Positions 56,180-64,000 of a DNA stretch of 64,000 bases are shown piece after piece; position 1 is the stretch's first letter, and each line of letters begins with the position of its first letter. The stretch lies in contig CM041298.1 of the NCBI GenBank assembly GCA_023052935.1, forward strand, positions 57,158,217-57,222,216. Reading direction: 5' to 3'. Position numbers and translations under genes: made by a program. This DNA comes from Piezodorus guildinii. Lineage: Eukaryota > Arthropoda > Insecta > Hemiptera > Pentatomidae. Below the pieces are notes generated by a model. It was not told the DNA's origin. It searched no databases and worked only from the letters and a program-made list of their open reading frames with translations.

Positions 56180-57025
56180 TATATTGAAGTGCTGTTAATG
56201 TGGGCAGTTTTTCTTCATGTCTTTTTCAAGTGTGTTGTCTAACAGCTAATTTACTAGATGTATTAAACCATAATGTTGTAAATATCTATAAATAAATAAT
56301 ATAATAAGAATTTTTAAATACATTTACCCTAACACCTTCCTTTCTACCTATGCTGATGACACTTGTGTGTTATCAGTCAATAATGATCCTACTATTGCCT
56401 CTCAAACTCTTCAAAACCACATCAGAGACCTTGAGGGTATGGTGTCGAAATTGGAGGATCAAAATCAATTCCAACAAATCCTCCCTAATTATCTTTACCC
56501 TTCGTCGTAAGCCTATGACATCCTGCCCTACAGTGTCCTTTAATAATATTCCGCTTGTCCCGGTTGAACGGATTCGCTATCTAGGACTACTTGACAAACG
56601 TCTAACAGTGCCCGCCGCTTTCGTTTACTTCAACACTTACTAGACAAATGCTCTAACTTTCCACCTAACTACAAAAGGCTCCTCTATATCAGCATCATGA
56701 GGCCTATTTGGACGTAGGGAATTGAGCTTTAGGCCTCTACTAAACCATCAATTTTGTATCTTACCATCCAAAAGCTCCTTACTTTGTCACCAACAAACTC
56801 ATCCATAAAGACCTTAATGTTCCATATGTTGCTGATTTGGCCCGTACGAGGTATCAATCCTTTCATGACAAACCGTACTTCCACTTTAACCTACTAGTTT
56901 TCTTTCCTTGCTTCCTCTTCCATTCCTGAGAATCCTGAAAAGAAGATGGCCTTGAGACCTCCTAGTTTAGATTACCTAGTGGAATGCTGCCAATGGTCAT
57001 ATTCTCTTTATGTATATTATCTATC

Positions 57026-57067
<42 letters not shown>

Positions 57068-57097
57068 ATATTATATATCATCATTTATATATATATA

Positions 57098-57140
<43 letters not shown>

Positions 57141-57188
57141 CAGTTAATTTACTTTATGTAATAACTAATGCAGTTGTAAATTTCAATA
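56180..57188 (+). mobile_element. Jockey-like LINE with a duplicated 3' UTR piece (J7)
   Basis: 56180-56300 is a Jockey 3' UTR alone (TTCATGTCTTTTTC, GCTAATTTACTAGATGTATT). The next copy follows: FLSTYADDTCVLSVNNDP (56339-56392, catalytic YADD), then a frame shift, CRNWRIKIN, FTLRRKPMTSCPTVSFNNIP, LVPVERIRYLGLL, later MRPIWT, NKLIHKDLNVPYVADLARTR, EKKMALRPP and a UTR ending CAGTTGTAAATTTCAATAAA. Microsatellites grew inside the UTR. Many frame breaks; dead. Confidence 0.85.
57024..57139. repeat. (TC)n and (AT)n microsatellites
   Basis: About 35 bp of CT repeats followed by AT repeats with small breaks, inside the Jockey 3' UTR. Confidence 0.93.
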
Positions 57189-57546
57189 AAATTTAAAATA
57201 TCGGAATTTAAGCCCTGTCAAAATATTTCAATCATAATAAAACCTATATTATATCAAAGCCCATTAAGTTTCACATTGATATAGCGAGTTTCATCTGCTG
57301 TCTTTGAGAAAATCGAAAAAATGTGCAAAACGCATAATATAAAGGTGCTCTTCTGGTTCGCCGATTTTGTTGAAAAAATTTCTGTAACATCTTCGGCCTA
57401 TAGTTGTATAAAATATAAAAGTTCTGTTTCATATGATTTTTCGTTTTCTTGCTAAACTTACCACATTCACGCACAGGCCTTTTTGCGGTACTTGGTCATT
57501 TAGACTCAGGGGATCCTAAAACGTGTGTTTCTGTTACTTTCACTTA

Positions 57547-57577
<31 letters not shown>

Positions 57578-57844
57578 CATATATAGGTAAGTGAAAGTAA
57601 AAAGCTTACAGTATTAATTACATTGAGTTTTCAATATGAATATGTGTTTTATTAAATCTATACTCAGATAGCTAAATGATATAAATCACTTTTTCTATAA
57701 ATGGGGGTCTTAAAATTCTAGAGTGTCCATTCTTTAGAAGGTAGATCGTTCATTTGTACAAGGTAAAGTTTAAGAAATAGATATGTTTAAATTGAAATCC
57801 TGCCAGTTGTTATTAACATAAAGCGAGAAAATGTTGTTTATGCA

Positions 57845-58080
57845 ATGGATAATGCCACAGCGGGAGTTCTAAATTTTGCCTATTCAAGTTTAATTGAATG
57901 GGATCTTTAACGAGTTACTGACATAGCACAGGCTCAGAACCAACATTTTACGTCCTTCTCGAAGGACGGCATAATCAAGGATTTTTTACTTCCTATAAAA
58001 AATCGTGGTACAATCTGCCGGGATTGGGCCTATAACATTAGACATAGAAGGCTGATATGCTAGCCACTACACCCAGATGA
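57845..58080 (-). mobile_element. SINE-A, nearly full copy
   Basis: The complement carries the tail side (CTAAATTTTGCCTATTCAAG), the middle (CTTCTCGAAGGACGGCATAA), the AGGATTTTTTACTTCC block and the head side (ATGCTAGCCACTAC), where the A box lies. The B box is damaged. Tail (TTAAA) sequence is missing at 57845. Confidence 0.8.
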
Positions 58081-58587
58081 ATTTTCAAAATGTATACAAT
58101 CTGTGATAAAAACTAGGAACTTAATGTTTATAATAACATGTATTTATTTAGTAAATCTGAGACTTTTCTCTTTAGATTAATACAAAATACAATGATGAGG
58201 GGTTTATTGCTTTAGAGTAAGAATAAAAAATAAGAAATATACAGTGAACAATGAAGTAAAAAAAAAAAAAATTAAAATTAAATAAATCAATATGATTAAA
58301 GAAATTAATTAATAAATAATTATCATGTTCTCATACATAAATAACCTACTCTAAAATATAAAATACATTTCTTTTCTAAGTAAAAAAAAAGTAATGAAAA
58401 TTTAGTGAAACAAAATTATGAATCATCTGTGGTATATATTTAAAAAATATAATTTCAGTCCCGAACAAACTTCCATTTATGAACTTGACTTATACATACC
58501 TTATATATATCATATGAACGTGTATATATAAATACATACATACTAATGTGACCATGTACATACATATAAAAAAAAAAGAAAAAAAAA
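58081..58587. other. Gene-free low-complexity interval
   Basis: A-rich and (TACATA)-rich spacer; no gene. Confidence 0.45.
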
Positions 58588-58690
58588 AAGACCATTGGCT
58601 GCTAGGAATATTCCAAAAATCCCTGGATAGTCCTGGAAGGAATGCTTTTAATTGGCTGAGGGGCTGGATGGAGGCTTAATGGTGATTAAA
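58588..58690. repeat. Direct repeat, unit 1
   Basis: Contains AATATTCCAAAAATCCCTGG, ATAGTCCTGGAAGGAATGCT, TTTAAT and GGGCTGGATGGAGGCTTA. The same order recurs at 59158-59258. The following 58690-58860 is pyrimidine-rich and not repeated. Confidence 0.75.
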
Positions 58691-59068
58691 TTGTTCTTCC
58701 TCCTACTTTTTTTCTTCCCTTGCTCAGCTTCAACTCTCATTTAGCCTCTTCTTTGAGTCAGTTATCGTTAACTTTTAATTTTTAATTTCCCAAAGCTGTA
58801 GGGAAGGGGGAACTTGAGATATCGTGTCTCATCTCTTGGGCCTCCTCAGCAGAGCTTTAATTCAACCCGAATTATAATAAAATCCGTAAGATAAATACAA
58901 GTGCAAAGTTAGTTTTATTCTTTTTTTTAATCAGAAAAAAAGAAGAAAACAAGATACAATTTTAGGATTCCACGCCACTACGGAATATACAGTCGCTGTC
59001 ATAAAGTTTAAAACCTTTTCTTTTTTTTTTTTTAATTAATCATCACACCTATCAAAAGTAAAAAAAAA

Positions 59069-59155
59069 AATCTGGGATGTTCAACAAATAACTTACCTCT
59101 GTTGTTAAAATTAGTTTAGGAATTTTTAAATACAGTAAGAGATGAAAACAAATTG
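59069..59155 (+). mobile_element. B element 5' end fragment
   Basis: TCTGGGATGTTCAACAAATA, then ACTTACCTCTGTTGTTAAAA and a body segment to AGAGATGAAAAC. It directly precedes the second direct repeat unit. Confidence 0.65.
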
Positions 59156-59157
59156 TT

Positions 59158-59258
59158 AGACCAATCGCTGCCAGTAACGTTCCAAAAATCTCTGGATAAT
59201 CCTGAAAGGAATGCTTTTAATGGGTCGAAGGGCTTGATGGAGGCTTAGCGATGATTGG
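59158..59258. repeat. Direct repeat, unit 2
   Basis: Copy of 58588-58690 in the same orientation, with several substitutions: ACGTTCCAAAAATCTCTGG, ATAATCCTGAAAGGAATGCT, GGGCTTGATGGAGGCTTAG. Confidence 0.75.
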
Positions 59259-59549
59259 GTAAACAAAAACCCTTCAATTGAAAAGTGAAGAAAAAACACA
59301 TGAAAATCTGTAGCTTAAAATTGCTATTTAATGAATAAACTAACCTAACAAAATGGTTACTTTTGCTAACCTATTAAAGAAATTTATAGGATGTGAATGT
59401 GCTGTAAGCACGAATATTTTCTAAATCTAATTTAGGTGGTAATACACATTTTTAGTTATTCTCGTAATTCGTGCGTGTGTGTGTGAGTTTGAAACAAACA
59501 TTTATCAGATACTGGAATTACTTATTTCAATTAATTTAGTTTATTCATA

Positions 59550-59785
59550 GTATCTTGTAGTAGCTTCTTGACTCAGAGTGACTTCGCTATGCAACTTTGT
59601 ACCATATATTTTTCGTTTTTTTTTTGTTTTTTTTTGTATTTTTTTTCTGTTTCTCAATGCTATAGTAATAATCCAAATTTTTGTCTATCCAGATTTAATT
59701 TGTACAGGAATCTCTGACGAGTATTTTCATTTTACGCCACTAATCATATAATCTTCTTAGCTTTCATAAAAAACGGATAAATAAA
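59550..59785 (-). repeat. Degenerate SINE-A-derived repeat, left copy
   Basis: Shares CTTCTTGACTCAGAGTGACT, TGCAACTTTGTACC, 'aataatccaaatttttgtctatcca', TGACGAGTATTTTCATTTTA and GATAAATAAATAATAAACGT with 60555-60785. The inner part is a worn SINE-A in reverse. The two copies are about 1 kb apart in the same orientation. Confidence 0.6.
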
Positions 59786-59788
59786 TAA

Positions 59789-60030
59789 TAAACGTCACTT
59801 TTATGCTGCTGTGGCTAATCGTACGATGCTACAGTGGGACTCCTGAATTTGACTCCTATCGAGGTTTAATCAGTGGAGGGATCTTTCACGAGTACCTAAC
59901 ATCGCACAGGCTCGTGAACACCAATTACTTAAAAACATTGCACTCCCTTCAAAAAATCCTTGGGGAATCTGCTGGAATTGTGCCCGCGACATTAGGGGTA
60001 GAAGAATGTTATGGAAGTCACAACACTACA
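59789..60030 (-). mobile_element. SINE-A, nearly full copy
   Basis: Complement of SINE-A from tail AACGTCACTTTTATGCTG through CTAATCGTACGATGCTACAG, the CACGAGTACCTAACATCGC block and AATCCTTGGGGAATCTGC to the head side. The 80-codon frame at 59803-60045 is its antisense and not a gene. Confidence 0.8.
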
Positions 60031-60104
60031 GGTAAAAATGTATAAAATCCATGATGAAAACAGAGAATTTCATTTTAGCAAGGAAAAAAAATCATAAAGG
60101 AGAA

Positions 60105-61130
60105 ATTAGTTCAGGGTGCAATCAAAATAACCCACTATTAAGTATAAACATAATTACTGGCGCCGACGTTTCGGTCTAAATTATATGCCTTCTTCAGGGC
60201 TATAAAAAACAAAAGATAACGAGTAGAAGAATACAATATATAATATATAGATGATTAGTAAAAGAAATATACAGATAATAAAAACAAAGTGAAAAGTTAG
60301 TTATGACAAATATAAAAATAATTAGAAACAAAGGTACAAAAGAAATTTAATAAAAGGTGAATAATTAGATAATAGAAAATTAATTTTTTTTTAAATATCA
60401 ATGGGAGAAGTTGGTTCAGGGTGCAGTCAATAGAACACACAATTAAGTATAAACTTAATTTACTGGTGCCGACGTTTCGGCCTAAGTTATAGCCCTTTTT
60501 CAGGTTGATTGAATGAGCTGAGCGGGCGTCAAAACAATGATTAGTTAATTAATAATATCTTAAAGTAACTTCTTGATTCAGCGTGACTCCGCTATACAAC
60601 TTTGTATCATGAATTTTACGGGGGTTTTTCTGTTTCTCGATTCTAAAGTAATAATCCTAAATTTAGTCAATCGCGATTTAATTAGGACAAGAATCTATGA
60701 CGAGTATTTTCATTTTACACCACTTCTCATATAATCTTCTTAGCATTCATAAAAACCGGGTAAATAAATAATAAACGTCACTTTCAATTTTAATGGTGTT
60801 TCTTTTTTAATTGCGTGTTCTGTTGCCTGCACCCTGAACCAACTTGCCCCATATATACAACAGTCAACCATTCTCACTTCATAAAAATATCAATATTTAC
60901 ATTATGAAAAATTTGAAAAAAACTACTTTTCACTTTGTTTTTATTATCTGTATATTTCTTATACTTATCTTTATATATTGTTTTCTTCTACTGGTTTTTA
61001 TCTTTTGCTTTTTTATAGCCCTGAAGAAAGCCTATAGTAACGTCTGCACCAGTAATTAAGTTTATACTTAATTGTGTGTTATTCTCACTGCACCCTGAAC
61101 TAACTTCTTCTTCATATACACACCAAATCA
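60105..61130. repeat. Long inverted repeat set with hammerhead-like motifs
   Basis: Arm 1 (about 60108-60290) is repeated in reverse at about 60925-61125; shared blocks include TTCAGGGTGCA, AATTAAGTATAAAC, 'tataaaaaa(g)caaaagataa' and AATATACAGATAATAAAAAC. A third partial copy in direct orientation lies at 60408-60515, and a scrap of the end at 60812-60850. On the minus strand, 60198-60160 reads CCTGAAGAAGGCATATAATT, TAGACCGAAACGTCGGC. Inverted or tandem truncated copies with such a motif recall the pseudo-LTRs of Penelope-like elements, but I see no RT or GIY-YIG coding sequence. A 71-codon frame (60844-61059) is hydrophobic low-complexity and lies in arm 2. Confidence 0.6.
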
Positions 61131-61299
61131 TCAACCATTCTCACTTCCCAAAAAAAAAATCATATTTTTTTCACTATATTTAACAATTTTCCTTTAAACG
61201 GGTCTTACGATTATAATTAAATAATAAACATTATTCATTAAAATCTGTACTATCCATTATACAAAATAATAAATCCAATAAGTCTATTCATAATGGCCC

Positions 61300-61545
61300 C
61301 AGGCATACTAAACTTCAATTTTTTTTTTCAAGTCTGACCTTCAAACTTTTTCATTTCGCCTATTCTCTCTACATATTCTTTTACATACTGCTGAACAGAA
61401 AAGACGTCTTGTAACGAACTTTTGGAAAAAGCAAGTTGCCTTGACAGATGATGGACGGTTGACTCTCAGGGGAAGTGAGCAGAGATGGAATAGGAGCGTA
61501 GGAGTGGATAGCTAACAGAGCAGGCGTGGCAATAAAATATTTCCC
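61300..61545 (+). other. Possible 3' exon or element end, unidentified
   Basis: TACTAAAC (61308) precedes a T11 tract and CAAG near 61331, which has the shape of a branch site and 3' splice site. An open frame then runs to TAA near 61517 and reads ILLHTAEQKRRLVTNFWKKQ, VALTDDGRLTLRGSEQRWNR, SVGVDS. AATAAA lies at about 61532. The protein is not one I recognise. These signals are short and can occur by chance in AT-rich DNA, so this is only a candidate terminal exon; a decayed transposon gene is as likely. Confidence 0.25.
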
Positions 61546-61715
61546 AGTTCATTATAGAGGCTCCCCCAGGTACCTGTACCTGTACCAGGCTCGTCTCATC
61601 AGGATGAATAAGCCATGCCGCTGTCTGGCTTAACGTTGCTTTATGGCCTCAGCCTAAGAGGATTATCTAGTGTGGGCTATGGGAGGTGCTGAAGATAGGA
61701 CTACTTTTTTTTAAA
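61546..61715. other. GC-richer patch
   Basis: Unusually rich in G+C for this window, with the dyad CCTGTACCTGTACCAGG near 61575. No coding signal recognised. Confidence 0.35.
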
Positions 61716-61829
61716 AACACCCTTGAATCTGAGGATAATATTTTAATAAGACCATTACTCTAGAATTGTTGATTTTTTTTTCTAAATACTACATTTATTT
61801 AACAAACAATATACATCATATATGGAATG

Positions 61830-62480
61830 CTATATAAAAATGATCTTTCTTTCCCGAAGGTATTGTACGGCTATTATAAACAACACGCCTCACAGACATT
61901 ACAACACCACCTAACACAATTCCATGACTGCTGCAAACTTTGGAAAATCCTAATTATCCAAGACATATTACTTCCACTCTTCGACATAACACCTGTCCGC
62001 CAGTATATCTTGACCGCATCCAAATTCTACAGACAAACACAATCAAATATTTAGGCTTAACATTCGGCAGAAGAATGGCATGGGGCCCACACATCAAGAA
62101 GAAACAGTTTACGCTAAACAAAATACTAAAACTTTTATACTCACTACTCTCAAAACGTTCAAAATTAAAACTTAAAAACAAACTATAAACTTATACTACC
62201 TACTGAAGCACATTTGGACTTACGCTTCACAGTTATATGGGGCGGCCAAAAAGACACACATACAGACCCACTTCACATGCCAACAGTCAACGAACAGATT
62301 CGGACCCTCTACAAACGTTTTCACAACAACTTAAATGGACATACTAACACACTAATACAAAGCATGGTCACTAGTAACATGCCGGAAGTAGTGCCGCTGG
62401 GCATCTTCTCTCCATCATGCCTACCACGCCAGACCATCATTCCTTCATCAAATTCGCAGATTGTCATTTATTGATTGGTG
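61830..62480 (+). mobile_element. Jockey-like LINE remnant, second subfamily (J8)
   Basis: Several frames together follow a Jockey ORF2: ASQTLQHHLTQFHDCCKLWK, TLRHNTCPPVYLDRIQILQT, NTIKYLGLTFGRRMAWGPHI (about 62038-62094), LNKILKLLYSLLSKRSKLKL, then after breaks HIWTYASQLYGAAKKTH. The YADD box just upstream is lost and there is no PPRRLKR ending. Related to J3 and J9. Confidence 0.75.
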
Positions 62481-62499
62481 TGAATAAAAAATTTGAAGA

Positions 62500-63650
62500 A
62501 AAAAATAAATACATAATAAAAACAAGGTGCACTGAGTGTACCTCATTTTTTACCATTGGGTAATGGGGAGGAACCACCATTATTTCAGCTTCTTACCTTT
62601 ATTATTTATAAATTTTCAAAAATGGCTAAAATTCATATTTCTAGATAACACGGTAATATCCCAAAAGTTATGAAACTAATGCTAATTACACATCTATATG
62701 ATGAGCATAAATGAGACGTTGAATTCCAAAAGGTACTATATCCATTTTAAAAACTTTTACAGGAAGCGCGAAAATCTCTCATTACTATATTATAAAAACA
62801 GATAATTTGGGTCTTTTTGCATTAAAATTTAGTATTATTTACATCATATTAAAGTTATAAAATGAAATGTTTTAGTATCATTTCGAACGAAAATAAATGC
62901 GTAATTAGTACATTTAGAAAATGGCCATATTTCTAAAGCACGTTTTATAAGGACTTAAGAGTTTATTAGATAGCATCACATAGAAGATTTAGATAAAACT
63001 AAATGATGAGAATACAAATATGTAAAATAATCAATTTCGTAAAAAATGTTCTTTAGTACCTTTTGGAAATCAACGTCTCAAATGACATGGCTGCGACACA
63101 AAAAAAATTTTTTTAACAATTATTTATTCCAGTAATTTTGCATCGATGATAGAATGATTCTAGTTTTGGTTTATAAATTGAAATATGCAAAATCATTAGG
63201 GTTAATGCGCAATATAGGGTCAATAATTGTTATTTTTTTTTTTTTTTTTAACAACGAGAACAATTTTCGCTAACAATTAATTTTATCCATTCTTGAAAAT
63301 TCATAAAAAAAAGTACTAACTTCTTCAAACATTTTTAGGTAATCAGTTGTGAGGACAAAAAATATAAATCATATCCTTTTCATATTGTTAGTTTTGGTTT
63401 TGATAACCAGAATTAGAATAACCGGATTGGAATTGTGAATAACCAGAATTAGAGCTTTTCCCAAAATATGTTTTGCCGTTGCGAAATGGCTGCAACTCTA
63501 AATGTATCAGCTAGGAAAATATTTTATTGTAGCTCTATATTGAGGAAAATATATAGAATAGCTGTTAAAAAAATCATGAGAATAAAAAAATGTAAGTGCC
63601 AGGTCAGACGATTTAGAATGGATTGATCCATATCCATAATATATTATAAT
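62500..63650. other. Gene-free interval with a 26 bp inverted repeat pair
   Basis: Holds the inverted repeat 62713-62738 / 63054-63079 (separate entry) and a T18 run near 63233-63250. No gene. Confidence 0.45.
62713..63079. mobile_element. Candidate MITE with 26 bp terminal inverted repeats
   Basis: GAGACGTTGAATTCC plus AAAAGGTACTA at 62713-62738 is matched in reverse at 63054-63079 (TAGTACCTTTTGG plus AAATCAACGTCTC) with one mismatch. The 315 bp interior is AT-rich and non-coding. No clear target-site duplication was seen, so it may instead be two chance-oriented pieces of another repeat. Confidence 0.5.
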
Positions 63651-63654
63651 GACT

Positions 63655-63903
63655 CATAAAACAGCCGTCTATACTCAAGGTAGCGGGTTCAAACACAGGA
63701 GATAGCCCTTGGATGTTTAAAGTGAGTAAACAATTCTTGATTATGTCATCCTTCGGTGGGAACGTAAAATGGTGGTATCGCGACTATGCGATTTGAGGCA
63801 CTCTACACTAATTAAACCTGGATTGGCTACATTTATTACTCCCACTGCAATATCGACCGATTAGCCACAGTTGCATAGTGACGTTGAATAAATAAACAAA
63901 CGT
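63655..63903 (+). mobile_element. SINE-A, nearly full copy
   Basis: Lacks the first ~30 bp. The B box GGGTTCAAACAC is near 63685, then CATCCTTCGGTGGGAACG, TAAAATGGTGGTATCGCG, ATCGACCGATTAGCCAC and the tail TGACGTTGAATAAATAAAC. Confidence 0.85.
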
Positions 63904-64000
63904 ATTCATATGACTTGCTATATATGTCTGGTCACAAATAAATCAGCGCTCCGACCACAGAACTTCTACATAAATTCTTAATTTAAACAAATAAATGTTT

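Larger units (their letters stand above)
56118..57602 (+). mobile_element. B element, copy 8, split by Jockey insertion
   Basis: The left part (56118-56175) has GGTGCTCGCAACACACGAC and CTTTCACTTACC. The right part (57190-57602) resumes at AAATTTAAAATATCGG and runs through the body to a palindrome rich in AT repeats (57535-57600), ending GTAAGTGAAAGTA. Between the parts lie two Jockey pieces of ~1 kb. The 5' third of the B body was lost at the junction. Confidence 0.75.

Noticed and set aside
56118..57602. Single 1.5 kb composite transposon carrying an RT gene
   Set aside because: The RT belongs to Jockey fragments inserted in a B element; the B halves match other B copies that have no RT.
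59803..60045. 80-codon open frame
   Set aside because: Antisense of a SINE-A copy.
59550..60785. LTR retrotransposon with direct terminal repeats
   Set aside because: The paired segments are worn SINE-A derivatives; no TG...CA ends, primer-binding site or gag/pol between them.
60844..61059. 71-codon frame with a hydrophobic core
   Set aside because: T-rich arm of an inverted repeat; no family match and no support as a gene.

Overview
The window is AT-rich eukaryotic DNA, almost certainly from an animal and most likely an insect. The grounds are Jockey-type and RTE/CR1-like non-LTR retrotransposon remnants, mariner remnants, tRNA-derived SINEs with target-site duplications, and long AT/CA microsatellites. 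I found no intact host gene, rRNA, free-standing tRNA, operon or CRISPR array. The longest uninterrupted open frames are decayed transposon pieces. It reads as an intergenic or long-intron stretch filled by nested mobile elements. The species cannot be fixed from the sequence.

Family labels used here are mine. 'B' is a ~0.9 kb non-autonomous element, with about eight full or nearly full copies plus fragments. It starts TCTGGTGCGGGCAACAC, carries CTTTCACTTACC near the 5' end and ends in a palindrome closing with GTAAGTGAAAGTA. 'SINE-A' is a ~285 bp tRNA-derived SINE with about a dozen copies, three with recognisable target-site duplications. 'F' starts ACTAGCTGTGTCACGCAG and ends TATAATATTAGTATAGAT (two copies). 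'C' is AT-rich with ~100 bp internal repeats. 'D' starts near GCGGACCCGCCCCTGC. 'E' is a CR1/L2-like LINE. 'J' marks ten Jockey-like LINE fragments.

Layout: 0-2.4 kb is an F element carrying a SINE and an RT remnant; 2.4-2.8 kb is a GC-rich island; 3-6.1 kb is a B cluster split by a Jockey insertion; 6.2-7 kb holds more Jockey remnants; 7.5-8.3 kb is B; 9.4-14 kb holds SINEs, a microsatellite and C elements; 14-16.4 and 19.9-20.6 kb hold E elements; 23.2-24 kb is a tandem array; 25.5-27.7 kb has two B copies in direct orientation; 28.9-31.6 kb has D pieces around a LINE; 32.2-35.3 kb holds C, SINE, B and E; 36.5-37.4 kb is a mariner remnant holding a foldback MITE; 37.6-39.9 kb holds RT C-terminal, RNase H and Jockey remnants; 40.9-42.9 kb is an inverted pair of B elements; 44.5-48.4 kb holds Jockey and mariner remnants; 49.2-49.7 kb is a LINE 3' end; 52.5-53.5 kb is the second F copy; 54-57.6 kb holds B and Jockey nests; 57.8-63.9 kb holds SINEs, an inverted repeat set with hammerhead-like motifs, a Jockey remnant and a final SINE.

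No gene pathway operates here. The interactions are between mobile elements: autonomous LINEs and mariners, now broken, and non-autonomous SINEs, MITEs and B elements that would have used enzymes made elsewhere. The nesting gives a relative insertion order. All family assignments come from reading motifs by eye; no database search was run.
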